DNA of 64,000 nt. Origin: Aristolochia californica. Its lineage: Eukaryota > Streptophyta > Magnoliopsida > Piperales > Aristolochiaceae. The stretch covers positions 22,475,220 to 22,539,219 of the forward strand of contig JARWKL010000015.1 in NCBI GenBank assembly GCA_029961685.1. The letters run 5' to 3'. Of the stretch, positions 49,201 through 62,119 are shown one piece after another. The notes beneath the pieces are model-generated. The model did no database searches and had not been told where the DNA came from. It was given only the letters and a program-made list of their open reading frames with translations. The position numbers were made by a program, and so were the translations under genes. The first letter of the stretch is position 1. Each line of letters starts with the position of its first letter.

Positions 49201-51709
49201 GATGAAAATATATTTTTTATGCAATTACCATTTATAGTCAGCTTATCCATGTACAACTTCCAGTTAAACTAGAATAGGGTTACATAAACAATTTTCATAC
49301 TTTTCTCATTGCATTTCATAAAACTTGTATATAAAAAGCTATTCCTTGTAACTACATTCAACTATCCATAAATAGATATGGTGTCATAGAACAAATCTAA
49401 GAGTGGTGCCCCCATGATAAATTAAATTTGTCTATAAGTGGTTAAATTTAATCTACATATGACTGGCAGATACATAATTGCATGGCATTATAAATTTTTC
49501 CAAAAAATAATTCTTGTAGTCTCTGTATTTTTTTTCCAGCTGATAAAAGCAGTTGCACATTATGACCAGACTTGCTAGATACTCAAAGAAACAAAAGTAA
49601 CAAAAAAAAATCTCAATATGTCTTCACTAGTCAGCTAAATGATTTTAGAATAACTTGCTATGTAATTAAGAAACAGCAGAAAAATATTGCATACCAAGTG
49701 CCTTTGGGTTCAGGAACCTCATTGTCCAGCTCACTGCTGCTAGGTTTCATAAACACAAGTGACTCTGGTGGAAAGCATCCTGAACTGCTCATGCTTTTTA
49801 TCCATTCATCAAGCTGCTCTTCGATTTTATGATACAACATATTGCTATTTCTCTCGGACTCTTCAAGCATCTTGTGCAGTTCTTTGTTCTCATTCTCCAA
49901 AATGCAAATTCGTTTATTTGAACTCTCCAACTTTGCTTCAAGTACTTGAATCCATGACTGCATCCTATCTTTTTCTTGAGAAGATTCTTCTCTCACTTTT
50001 TCAGTTTCACGAACGCTACTTTCCATGGCTACCAGATCTAGCTTCATACCCTCTATTTCACATTCTGCTTCCAATGCAACTGATGATAGTGCTGTCTCAA
50101 GTTTCTCTATGCACAAATTCGATTTTTCTAATTCAGATTCTTTGCGTTCTAATTTCTGGATTAACAAATAACGATCTGAATCAGATTTCTGCAGTTTCTC
50201 TTTCAAGAAACTGATTTTTTCATTTAATATTTTTATTTCTCTGAGCTTTAGCTCAAGACTGTGCACATGTGCAGCCATACATTCTGCCTCTGTGTTCCTC
50301 AAGTTCAACTGATCCCGCAGATATCCTGTGAAAAGGTTTGTTACTGAAATTCTAAATAATAAAAAAACAATTGCATGAGCACAATGAGTGCCTAAAGTTT
50401 CTCACCTATCTCCTGTGAGCAGTTCCTTAATTCTCTTTCCAACTTTTCAATGTATTTCTTGTCTTCTGAGCATGCAATTTTTAGGCTTTTAACCTCGTTT
50501 TCGAAGCCCTGCACCAAAACAAAGCTTGGCAGTCAGACTGATTCTTTGGTACATTTTGAATTGGCTTTATCAACTATTTTGGAAATAGTCATTTGCTTTA
50601 TTCTTCTTGAGGAACTCCTATCCCTCCTATTTGTATTCCATTGATAACCAGCTCCTCAAAAACAAAAACAAAAAACTTTATCCTAGCCTTTTCCTTTTTA
50701 AATGGTAAAAACAATCTCCAAAAACCAAACTTTTGACTCAGCCCATCAATTTGACCAAGACTAGCAGTGCGTTCCCAGGTCATTTACACAACAGGACATT
50801 TTTTAGTCAGAAGAATAGTCCCTACTTGTAGTTACTAAATTCTCCCAAAAAAGATTCTAGAAGAACAGAGCTCAATAGTTTCTGTCACATGCATGGAAGC
50901 ATGGTACGTGACATCCAGTTGTTGGTCATACAAACTAATAGAAGTCACAACATCACTTTAGCAAGGTCATCCGAGCTTGTTATGCCAGTCAAAGCACCAG
51001 ATTTGCACAGTAACAAAGTTTAAAATTTAATTATTGCATTTGAAAATTGGAATTAGGTTTAATAAGCTAGAAAAGGTATTAGTTCCAGGTATGAAAACCA
51101 GAAGACACCATTTATCTCTATATCTTGTTAACAATAAGCATCCTAGTCCCATTATGTGAGACATACTAAATAAATAACATAAAAAGTAAAAGGGGGAGCA
51201 ATAAAACAGGCAGTATATGTCCAGAAAGAATCCTGATTACTCTGAAGTTTCTAGCCTGTTAACACATCAGAGATTCTCTTAGCATGTCCTTTTCTTTTCT
51301 AAGCTACATGGTTAAATATGTCAAGAGAAAAAAATGATAAAATTAATTCCTGAAGTTTTTGATTCAGGAAATCTATATTTCTTCTACAACTAAGTATTAA
51401 CAGGAAACTATTAGACAATATATATGTGATCATTTGTTATACTCTAAAGTACATAAGAAAGTATGAAAAGAGAAAGAATGATGCAAACATATCAAAAGCT
51501 GATGCCTAACAAGCAAACATATGATTCGGTGAAGTTATTGGTAAGAAGATGCCAAGATAGTAAGATTTGAAGTTATTTACAAGTATATGAACACAGGCTT
51601 GAAAGATGTATTAGGATGAAGTATTTAAACATACCTCCCTGCACATTACTCCTATCTCCAAGAGTTCCCCGATATTAGCAGATCCATCACCAGTAAAACA
51701 ACCCGACAT
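46297..51709 (-). CDS. Coiled-coil protein of unknown function
   Basis: Seven coding exons on the minus strand: 51709-51635, 50508-50406, 50325-49695, 48641-48506, 48361-48194, 48093-48010, 46452-46297, joining in phase to about 450 residues. It opens MSGCFTGDGSANIGELLEIG and continues as heptad-rich coiled coil (LERELRNCSQEIGYLRDQLN, then QKLERKESELEKSNLCIEKL) over roughly residues 30-210. It then has FEDVLGPLVSKLAIVTASDERLKDE, a second coiled coil, and an acidic Ser-rich tail ending SNPES. It resembles plant proteins loosely annotated as golgin- or paramyosin-like; no catalytic or membrane motif was seen. The last exon needs the donor after AWSTK; the alternative read-through adds QFSDKTTC... 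and stops at 47956. The ATG immediately follows the splice acceptor of a leader intron. Confidence 0.78.
46634..47115. mobile_element. Candidate hAT-like MITE in an intron of the coiled-coil gene
   Basis: Starts TTAGGGGTGAGTACAGGTTGGG and ends with GGGTAGGGACAAGG...CTTCCCCACC sequence, with an AT-rich middle (46790-46990). The end type matches the other hAT-like elements, but the inverted match is weak. Confidence 0.35.
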
Positions 51710-52480
51710 CTGAAGAAAAGAATTAAATGAAACCACCATTCGTTCACCAGATCAGATAATGTAAGCCGCGCTACTAATAGGGAAGAATTCAAGTGACCGT
51801 GACAAATGAAAACGAGAAAAGTAAAAATTAAATTGATAAAGTAGTTTTACTTGATAGAAGTAGAACATTATTTAATGAGACAAGACCAGCGAATAATTCA
51901 ACCAATTAGTATACTAACAACCAAACTTCGATCAGCGACAAGAAAAGGATCAAACTTTTTTGCGTGCACATAGACATCCTCCATTCAATAAGTGAAAAGT
52001 ACAGGCAAACTAATAGAGAGAAACTAAAAGAACTCAAAAGCTAAAAAGATTAACTCGGTAATATCTAGGGGAAAGGCCCTCAATCTCTAGAAATCTCGGT
52101 CACGGGAAAGGCCTTCTCCACAAACAGTATCAGAAATTAACGCGTAAAACCTCGCATGCGAATCAGAAATGTTAGGGGAGGGACAAGTATCCAAAAGGCA
52201 AAAGTGAAAATGAGAGAGTAAGAGAAGAAAACCTGGTTTCGAGTCGGATATTCTCTCCTTTACTTGACGAACTCGGCACAAAAACGAAATATGAAGAATA
52301 CTCGTACGAAAGATATTGGGGAGAACAGGTTAGAAAGGGATTTAGAATTTGAAAATATATGTGTATAGTAATCAAAGAAACGAAGTTCTCCAGGGAGAAG
52401 AACAAGGCGCAAAGGCTGAAAAACCAGGGTAACAGCTCATAAGCTGATGCGTTTCAGCTGTGGCGCAAAGGAGCTGTCGG
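51710..52480 (-). other. 5' leader of the coiled-coil gene with an intron
   Basis: A donor CGAAACCAG|GTTTTC at 52230/52231 and the acceptor TTCTTCAG just before the ATG define a leader intron at about 51710-52230. The leader exon runs upstream to roughly 52.4-52.5 kb. Confidence 0.5.
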
Positions 52481-53843
52481 GGAGCGTAAAATTGCACCTC
52501 CGTTAACCGATCATGGCTCACATTTCGCCCGAATCAAGTTGTACCCCTGTAGCCCACTAAAGAAGCCCAGGTAAGGCTCAGATCCAATTAGCTGGCACCC
52601 AATCACGTCCAAGCCCAGGGAAATTCGAACTCAATTCCTCCGACAGAACCCCTCCCCACGAGGCCACTGAGTCAAACTAAGTTCTTAGCCTTTGCTACTA
52701 AGTTTAACATATTAGAAGATAACAAATTACCACAATAAAAACACTTACTATATCCTTTCTGCCTAATGTTACTTACATATATCTGGCTCATTTCCTTATG
52801 AAGATTATTGGAATAGTATAAATATCATATATTTATATGACTTGTGGCTAACATCCTTTTAAGCCTTATTAAAAATTTCAGTATTTGTTGTAAGTTATAA
52901 AAGGGGTTTGTTAATACATTTGAAAGTGAAGTGAAAGTGACATTGATTTGGAGATGGCAAAGGGGCAAGAGGGAGCAAGACGAGAGCGATCGAGGAGAAA
53001 GTGAAATCACAGGGTAATTCACTTTCACCTGCCCTTAAAAATGCACACTAACACGTTTTTGCCTATTGACTTTCACTCACTTTCAGAGTGCAATAACGGA
53101 AAATAAAAATAGACAACCTTACTCATTTAATACCGACCCATATGTAGGACCTTATTAACAACTACAATTCTTCTGTCCTATATCTACCATCGTATAATTG
53201 GAGCAAATAAATTAAAACAACATCCTTAATAACTTCTACCTATAATAGATGATGCAAATTTTTGGAGAGAGAGAGGATGGATGTGAACAGAGATGAAAAC
53301 TATGACGGTTCTAGCATTCACCGTTGTTGGTGAGGGGCTTGAAATGACAGGGAAAGAACCGAGGGGAGAAGGATGATGGCAGAACCTAAAAGAAATATCA
53401 CGCTACTTGTCACAGTTAAAAAGATATATCACCCCTGTGAGTGCCAAATCTCTACGTCACCCAGTTCATGTAATAGGTTTTGCGGGGTCACTTAATGTGG
53501 ATTTTTTGTTTTTGTGAAACCAAGAACTGATAGGTGGTCCATCAGCTTTAAATCACTGTACTGATTGATGGAAACCCTCTAAAACCTATTATTTTAGTCT
53601 GAACGAAAGGCAAAAAACCGAGTTACCGCTAAGCTAGGTTCATGCATGGAGTGTACATGTTTCACAGTAGCTACCATTCTAAATATGATTTTCCAGTGCC
53701 CAAGGCTTCAAGGGTTGCTTTCATGCCACCACCAGGGAAGGGAATATCCAGTTTGAGCAATTGATGCCAGTATCTCGTCCCCACTAAAACCAAGATTATA
53801 TAGCATACTAGCAATAATGAGCATTTCAAGCTTCAGTTGCAAA
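52481..53843. other. Spacer
   Basis: No gene supported on either strand; mixed AT-rich sequence. Confidence 0.45.
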
Positions 53844-53936
53844 GTGCCATTCTTGATTTGAACTTGGTGGAGGGGTGCCATTCTTGATTTGAACTTGGTG
53901 GAGGGGTGCCATTCTTGATTTGAACTTGGTGGAGGG
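53844..53936 (+). repeat. Three exact 31-bp tandem units
   Basis: Units start GTGCCATTCTTGATTTGAAC at 53844, 53875 and 53906 and end TTGGTGGAGGG, with no differences among complete copies, suggesting recent expansion. It lies in a 93-codon minus-strand frame of doubtful reality. Confidence 0.92.
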
Positions 53937-56608
53937 GTTGTTAGGCTGGTGGTTGAGAGGGGCCATTGGATGCTCCCTTTTCCAAACACAATACGTTAAC
54001 TATAAAGCTGTGTTAAATGTTAATCCTGGTGCTAAAAGAAATAATTCTATGTTGGGATGCGACATACCCATGGTCGAAATCTTTGCTGAAAATGGTCGAT
54101 TTCCATAGCAAGGTTGATGGTGGTAGGAGAAAACTGGTTAAGGAGAATGCTTATGTTTCAGTCTGCAAGCCTACACCCACTGTTTATGAGTGAGGTACGT
54201 AAGACCTAAGTTGTGGATCAGAAATCATTCAATTGGGTCCATTGTCACTTCAGAGGCGCAATGACTTTTCCAACCAATAAAGAAAGACGCGTCTTCCACA
54301 AGCTTTGTTGTTTTGGTTGTTATTTTATTCTTATTTTCTGGGTTTCATTTTGGTTTCTGCTACAATACCTAAAACACCAGCGGAAAAGAAAAACCATGCC
54401 CTGGTGAGACAACGCTCTATTGCTTAAAGATCCTAAAGAAATTTAAGAGGGGAAAAGATGAAGATTTGGATGTGGTTATCACTCAGAATTTTCCTTTGTG
54501 AAGGAAATATTTGAGCAGCAAACAGGACGGCTCACATGAATATTTCTCTACATAGGCTAGCAGAGTGAGGAAAATAGTACACAGCATCAAGACATCATAT
54601 ACGGCCACCGATGAAGATAAGCAGATGACGCTCAGAATGATAATCATCATAAAGAATAGCGAATGCATAATTGTACAATTAAAGAGGGTCAGTGTTTTCT
54701 TACAAGTCAAAATTCCAACTTTTACTATGGCCTTTAGCTACCAGTGGCAAGCAATATGACCTAATTGAAGTTTCCATATCATATCCCTGGATTTCATTCT
54801 AGTTCTACCTATGTCACTGAACTGCAGTGCAACAATATATGACCACAAACCGCCCCTTTTGCCACAGCTACATAGAGGAGGGCAGGCCTTCTTGACACTT
54901 GATACGCGTCAAAAGATTGGATTAGACTGACCCACTGTGTCGTCCCCAAAGGAAACCAAGAAAACCAGAAAGGATTGTGTGGAACCTAATCAACGATCAC
55001 ATTGTTGATTAATATTTGACCAATATTGTTTTATAATGAAATAAAAAAACTATATAGAATTGGAAGTATGGAAATTGTCTTTTAGTTGAGTCATGGGTCA
55101 ACTCTCATGTCATTTTAGAACTGAGACAACCAGGCTAACTAACTGATATGAAAACAGCTCTTCCTCCTATCACTGGTAGCTCCAAAAGACCCTAAGCTCC
55201 ACAGAATGATCTAATTCACAAGAAAGAGGTGAGGGCAACTACCAACTCCTTGACAGTGTAACCACTGTTTCTGAGAAGATCATAAGCAACTTGCACGTTT
55301 AAACTTTAAAATCCTTAATGGAATGGTTAAGATTGGAGCTTCAATCTCATAGTAAAAATCGTCTCTGACAACCAACATAAACTGGGTTTGAATTATCTGA
55401 AAGATCAGCTGATCAATAGTTACACTGAATTCTCCTGAGACGATTTTGATTTCAGTAATGGTCTAATCCAACTCTTTGTTTTTTCTGTAGGCATTTTGGA
55501 AGCGCTTCCTAACAGTCAAATTTTTATTTTTAACCTGTCATTCCAACTCTGTATTCTCAAAGGATGAGGAACGAGTAAAAAAGCATGCAGAGGTGAAGTG
55601 AGAGCAAACCGTTAAAACCAAAACTGATGTTGCTTCAAGACAGCCGTAAGTGTCCCTGAAACAGAAGTACAAAACAAAACAGTGAATCACAGATACGACA
55701 GAAGAAACAGATTAAAAGATCTGATCGATATCGTCGAGTATCTTCCGCTGTCGAAAGAAGACAAGCTCTTGTTTTAAACGACAAAAAAAATGGGCTTACA
55801 TGCACAGAAGCCGATCCAGAAAGAGGAAGGTATTAATATTTAACACAGAGAAACGGAAGATTTAGGCATTTGATCAGATTAAAAAATGATTTCTGAGAAT
55901 TCTCTGTTTTCTCTCCGACAAGGGAATTCGGTTTTGATATCTATTTTTGCGATTTGAGAAAGAAAAGGGGATCTAGATGACCCAGGGATCAGGGTTTTGA
56001 CTTGGGGTTAGTGAGTAACCGTGGTAAAAGTTAACAGGTGACGAGTGACGACGTGGTAATTAAAATTTGTATTTTTTAACAAAATCAAAGCCAACTGACC
56101 CACCTTGACCTGGCCTAATCCATGCATGGACTTGGTCAAATTAGCCAAAGGTCGGTCACATAGCACAACATATTACAGGGGCACACAACTTACTCCTTGG
56201 TCTCTCCTCTTATTGAAGTGAAAGGGGCCTATGCCCTCCTCTCTGCCATGTAGGAGCCAAAAGATGGTGGAGAAACTTTCCTCAATAAATAATAAATAAG
56301 AAGTTAAATTCCCAAACCTTCAATTCTTCGATTCTTATTTGGACAAATAATAGATTTACTTAAAACCAGATGAATAGGCCGATTGGTCCAATCCGACCAT
56401 AAATCGGATTGGTTGAATCAGACCAGTTCGATAATCATTGTTAGAGACTTGAATTTTTTTTTGTTGGAGGAGGAATTTACGGTGAAACCCGATACTTGCA
56501 TGAAAAACATGTATAAAAAATCTAAAGGTAGCATCACACTTTGGTCCAACCTACACTTGAACCCGGTCAAACTCAGTTAAATCAAAACCAACCATGTTAC
56601 AAGTTTGA
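53937..56608. other. Spacer, possible non-coding transcription unit
   Basis: No protein gene supported. On the minus strand, 56000-55780 looks like a 5' leader (CT-rich, ending in a GCAT|GTAAGC donor-like site), so a minus-strand non-coding or degraded gene is possible, but no exon chain with coding sense was found. Confidence 0.35.
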
Positions 56609-56657
56609 TGTGTGTGTGTGTGTGTGTGAGGGGGGGGGGGGGGGGGGGGGGGGGGGG
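56609..56657 (+). repeat. (TG)n microsatellite followed by a 28-base G run
   Basis: About ten TG repeats (56609-56628), one A, then 28 consecutive G (56630-56657). Either a real hypermutable tract or a sequencing-length artefact; the exact G count is uncertain. Confidence 0.9.
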
Positions 56658-58118
56658 TCTTTGAAGAGGGAGGGAGTTGGCATACCCTTACAACTAAGGT
56701 TTCTTAATTTTTGTCAAATATTGAGGTCATTTGCTTGGGAGGAGAGAGAAAGGGGTAACCCACCCCTCCCCTTGTCTTGACCAAGTAGTGACATTACGTC
56801 CCTCCTTAGTCATGTCATTGGAGGAGGAAGAATGTGCTATCCTCTCTTCTTGTTAATGAGAATGGGACCAGTTTGTCTCTCCCCGTTTTCCTCTTTGTTA
56901 AAACATGGATTGCAATTTGTGCTCTTTATTTTATTTTTAGTTTTATTTTTTAAATATTTTACTCTCTATGATTATATCCACATTTGATATAATCCGTTAA
57001 TCCTATTTAAAAATTAATTATTTTCAAAACCAAGTATTCTAACTAGACAGTGACATCTAAAAGTAGCGGTGGGCGTCACATCTAATTAAATAGAAAACCT
57101 AAACTAATCCAAAAGAACTTGGTTTCAGGTTTCCGTCTCCTCTACAATGTAGGAATGAAGGTGAGGGGAAAAACTCATGTAGGTTTGGATTAGTTCGGGT
57201 CATCGTGAACACTACCTTAGCGGTCATGTACTTTATCTACCCTTAAAAATTAAAATAGCTGACTATATTATTTAATATTTTTTTAAATTTATAAAATTTA
57301 TAAAATATAAATTAAAATTAGAATGGCCACCACCAATTGACAGGTATTTTCTAAAGAACATCTACCCTAAGCGAGGAGGCTATATTTAAAATTATAAACA
57401 TAAAAATAATAATTAATTCTATACTTTATAATATTTTAAATATTTATTAATTCGAGGGTAGATCAGGTTTTGAAATCATTGAGTGGAGAACCGGTTTTTG
57501 AATTGGTGCAGGTCATATGATGGGACCACGTCATTGATGTTCCGGACCGGCGGTCTCCCGTCTCCCAACTTAATTAACTCCCAACTGTTGATGGCAAATG
57601 CCAAGTACCGACCGTCCAGCGACTGTTGCGGAGGGGGTTGCTGACCATATAACTCTATCTACATGATTAACTCAATCTTGGGCGTCCAATGGAACGATCA
57701 TGATTAAGTGGGCCATGTTACCAGATTCCTTGTGGGCCCACATAAACCTTTTAAGAGCAGGAGTCACACCGCGTCTCAATAAGATATCATCATTTTGTTC
57801 CGTACGTTTGCGTTGACGGCGAGGCGTTTTCTTCTTTAGGGGCTTTACTCCGCGTTTTTCTCTTTTTTCGTGGGAAGAGTGTATCGATCTGATGACGAGC
57901 TTCCAAAAGTTCAAAACCCTTCCCCGGGAAAATTGATCTTCTTGCGAGCGGAGGACGGAAGACGGGAAGAGATCACTGAAACCCTGACACTTTCTGATTT
58001 TGATTTTTCTTTGTCATTCGCTGAAAAATTGCAGAGGCTTGATTGAATGAGGTCGTTGCATATCTAACGCTTGGATTGTTCTGGCTTTGTAAGAGACGGT
58101 AGCTGCCGGGTTCATGCT
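56658..58118. other. Spacer and WRKY gene promoter/leader
   Basis: AT-rich to about 57470, then a more balanced promoter region. No canonical W-box (TTGAC followed by C or T) was noticed near the gene. No additional gene. Confidence 0.4.
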
Positions 58119-60610
58119 ATGGATGAAAAGGAAGGTAGATCTAGGGACTTCAACTGGACATTTTCCGGCGAGGCAGAGGCCGGGAATTCTTCTAACTATT
58201 TGTTCGACGAACGAGAGGGAAGTATCTTAAGCGAGTTTGGGTGGAATCTTCCATTGGCGTCTGGTCTAAATTGCGAGGCGAACGGTCTTCCGGTGTTCGA
58301 TCCGACTGATGTTCACAGTTCGTCCTGTTTGGTGGAAACATATGTTAAGCCGGAAAATCAATTGTCAGCGGTTCCGTCGCCTTCGACGACTAAATCCGGG
58401 GATACTATTCCGTCTATTTCTTCCAGCTCGAGCGAGGAGCCTCTGGAAAAGCCGCTGATACCTGATGAGAAATCGGCAGAGATAGCGTGAGTGGTTTTCC
58501 GAATTTTAGTGGCAAATTCATAATAAGGGATTCTCTGCGGGTGAATTTCTGGCCCATACAAAAAAAGAAAAGATTTTCACAAGAAATATTGAAATTTTAT
58601 TCCAAATTCTTGGACGTCTTTGAAGCTAGAAGTTCGAATTGGAGGGCAGCAACTAGCAATTAATAGCAAGGAGAATCTGTGCACCTCCAGAACCGATGCC
58701 TTGCTGTTATTTCACAAGGAAAAAAAAAAAAAGGACAAGCGCCTGTTCTTATTACCAGGAAAGCACAGGGGCACATCCGGAACCTGAAATGTCCCTCCGA
58801 TGATCGGCGTTATTGCTGCGGGAATTGCGTTCTGGATAACGCCGCTGTTTGTTTTTTGTTTTCCGGATCACTTGAATACTTGAGCATTTTTAATCATTTT
58901 TTAGAATAAAGTAAGCAAAAAGGCGCAGGAGTGTAAGCAATAGTCCACTCTTCTTGCAGATATTATTTACTTTTAGTGATGGAAAAAGGATTCGTTAGTT
59001 TTGCCATTTTCTTTTCTAATTTCGTTCTTTTTCCATTTATCTTGTTCAGGAAATCTGTGCCTTGCTTCTGATTTTGTGTCAGTGGAAGATTGATTTGTCC
59101 TCTTCCTAGTCATTACTAACTACTTAATCTGAATCATCCATTTCTTACAGCTTTCTAGAGTTCAAAATTGGAAATTAGCCGATAGTTCTTGATTGATACA
59201 GGAAGCTCTTTCTGTAATTTGTGATCCTGAGTTTCTGGTTCAGATCATCTTCTTTTATTTGTTTCCTGTCTCCTTGGCCGCCTGGGCATATGGTAATCTC
59301 CTGAAATTGTTTGCCATGCAAAAGGCCTTTTTTTCTTCCGTAGACGTGATCTTGTTAAGAAATTAGTTGCAGGCGAGTGCAAGTACTCGAATATATATAT
59401 AGGCTACAGATAATTAACTTTTTTTTTTTTTTCAATTTAGATATTTGCTGTAATGGTGATAATTGAATATTAGATCGTGGCTCATAGTTCATATATCTTA
59501 TTTTCTTCTGTAAATTACATCTGCTTTATACTATTGCGCAGGAACGACAAGAAGAAGGGGCACAAACGTTTACGCCTGCCCCGATTTGCATTCATGACTA
59601 AAAGCGAAGTTGATCATCTTGAAGACGGCTATAGATGGCGGAAATATGGTCAAAAAGCAGTGAAAAACAGTCCTTTCCCAAGGTAGCTACTACTTGTGCG
59701 TCTTGATTCAATTCAATTCATGGAAGATTTAGTCTTTCTTGAATATTTCCATGCTTTTTACCGATTTTGTCTTAGTTCATCCGCCTACTTTTTACCATGA
59801 CAGTATGTATAATCTTATTCTTCTTATTCCTGAGCATTCTAAGCATAATTTGTCCAGTCGAGCAGAACTATTCCAAAACTTTTACCATGTTCTTAGACTG
59901 AAATTTCAATTTTCATGTCTCCAAGGCTTTAAAGAATGTTATTTATACCCAATTCTTGAAATTACATATGTGCAACTATGTTGGTTTGTTAACCAGAAAT
60001 TTAGCATTTTTTCTTCCCTCAAATTAAGGTCATGAAGTCTCAAAGAATCTCAAAAAGGAGTTGTAAGTTTAAAGAGTATAAATTAGGGTTTGTTTTATGG
60101 CAACTCCCACACTGAATGATGTTGTTCTTGAAATCCCTCAAGCGATGAAGAAGCTCTAAAGATTTTGTGAAAACTTACTCTTGAAGCTTCAGTTTGCATT
60201 TCTGGTCTTAGCATAGTCTTACTGATCAATTTACTTCGGATTTCAGGAGCTATTACCGTTGCACGAACAGCAAATGTTCAGTGAAGAAAAGAGTTGAACG
60301 ATCTTATGAAGATCCAAGCATTGTCATCACCACATATGAGGGCCAACACTGCCATCACACCATAGGATTCTCACGTGTGATTGCCAGTCCTCACGAAACC
60401 TTGTATGCAGCTCAGCAAACTGCTTCAACTTCATTATACTTCCCTACGAGGCAATTCCGGATTGGCGATCCCATCAACAATACACAGAAGTTTCACAGGT
60501 CCCCTCATGAAGCGGGACAAGCAAGGGCTGTGCTCAGTCAAGACCCACAAATTCCCACTGATGAAGGCCTTCTAGATGATGTCGTGCCACCTCTAATGCG
60601 CAAGAGATGA
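58119..60610 (+). CDS. WRKY57: WRKY transcription factor, group IIc (WRKY57-like)
   Basis: Three exons: 58119-58486, 59542-59682, 60247-60610, in phase, 290 residues. WRKYGQK is at residues 155-161, and the zinc finger is C-X4-C (175, 180) then H-X-H (204, 206) with 23 residues between, the group IIc form. The second intron interrupts the codon for the Arg after NSPFP, the conserved WRKY-domain intron position. Outside the domain, ILSEFGWNL near the N-terminus, PRFAFMTKSEVDHLEDGYRW before the domain, and a DEGLLDDVVP tail match what I recall of WRKY57. It should bind W-box DNA (TTGAC core) in the nucleus; Arabidopsis WRKY57 is linked to drought tolerance and jasmonate/auxin control of leaf senescence. 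The start is the first ATG of the frame; an upstream in-frame extension to 58071 lacks ATG. Confidence 0.92.
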
Positions 60611-61712
60611 GGACAAGCCGACGATTAGAGGTATTTACTAGATTGTGTCAGCTTTTCTACCTCACTGCGCTTGCTTTCTTCTTTTGTATCTCTGCAACAG
60701 TAGTACGTAAAAGCATCAATGGCGCATAAATATAAAAAGGTTTTAGAGTTAGTAGAAGCAACTGAGGCTTTATAATCTCCCCGTAGTAGTAAAAACTGAA
60801 TTTCCTGCTGTAGATATCCGAGTAATTCCGAAGGCGTCCATGCGGAGCAGTCCAGTTACACAGTCAGGAGACTAAACTTTCCAACGAAACCATATCTGGT
60901 GTTGGGCATGGCTAGACGTTATATTTTTCGTTCAATTTTGATTTTGGAAGAAATGAAGTAGTAGCTAGTAATGTTATCGTTAAGTTCTGATAAGTTGAGT
61001 TTCCCCTATTGACGTTGGAACAAACCCGAAGTGCCCAAAGCGACGAAGATGAGCGAAAGATAGGAGTACAGTTCTGTTTATGACTTTTATGTAATTCAAT
61101 GGCTTCATTCCAATATTATTTGATAGAGACATTACATGTGAAAGAAAACGTCTCCAAAGCGAATGATTACTTGCAGGGAGGATCGGAGAGAGAGAGACAG
61201 ATGGTCCAGACTCCCTCCAGCTTCGAGCGCGGAGTTTTCTGCGGAAATCGAGGTTGCTTCTGGTGAGGTAAAACTAGTAAAGTCTGATTCCTGGTTTCCA
61301 TCGAACAGCGACCCTACACGTTTCTGCCATTCTGTTTCTATGCCCTTTCCTGTCGGCGCAATATTCCGCCGCGTCCATCGGGGAACCGGTTTTGAATTTT
61401 GATTCCACCAAGGATCTGAATGATTCCTCTCCCGGTCACGTGTGCTTTTTGGCCTTTTTGTTTTTTTCGTTTCATCAAGTAATTTGAGTTTGAATTTTGT
61501 ACTTCTGTAAGTAATATTTAAACACATTATGTATGTCGTACTCGGTGCTCTTAGTTATACTTTTAAACCGGTTGTTGAGGCAGCTGGTGCTTTTGATACC
61601 AACACCTTTTATACCTTTTTTACTAGACTTATTCAATGGTCATTAAGTAATTAGCTCTTAAGCTTTCATCACTCTTAAGGTTTCATCCAATCTTTTTCTT
61701 TGTATGAAGGTC
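60611..61712. other. WRKY 3' UTR and spacer
   Basis: The first few hundred bases are probable 3' UTR. A GC-richer patch at 61150-61430 has open frames on both strands, but no family was recognised. Confidence 0.4.
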
Positions 61713-61742
61713 TTTAGGGTTTAGGGTTTAGGGTTTAAGGTT
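61713..61742 (+). repeat. Short telomere-type repeat
   Basis: Three exact TTTAGGG units followed by decayed TTTAAGG copies, inside AT-rich spacer. Confidence 0.8.
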
Positions 61743-62119
61743 TAAGCTTTGAGTAACGGAATAATTTAAGCTTTGAGTAAGTTTACTAACAGAGAGCAAA
61801 TTAATAAGAAAATTAGGCACGTTTAACACATAAAAAAGTGACACAAAGAAGGTGGGAGTAGTGCCATTACCAACCATTCTAGAGGTGGAGACATGTGTGC
61901 TAAGGTAGTAAAAAGGTACTATATGTAATTTTGAAAAAGAAGATAAAGTACTTCACATGTGTGCAAAGGCACTTGAATCAATCACCTAAGAGGGAGATGA
62001 AGAAGTCAATAAGGCACACATACTTGTTTTCTAAAGCTATAAGGCATTGCATGCATGGCATCATGTCTTTGAGCAAAATTTTTAAATTCGTATTTCTCAT
62101 CATTAAAAAGAGGAGAAAA
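61743..62119. other. Spacer left of the LTR element
   Basis: AT-rich, no gene. The bases directly before the LTR are GGAGAAAA; the target-site duplication cannot be tested because the 3' end of the element is outside the window. Confidence 0.45.

Noticed and set aside
58071..58118. N-terminal extension of the WRKY protein
   Set aside because: The open frame extends upstream but begins at TTG, not ATG. The first ATG in frame is 58119 and gives a length close to WRKY57.
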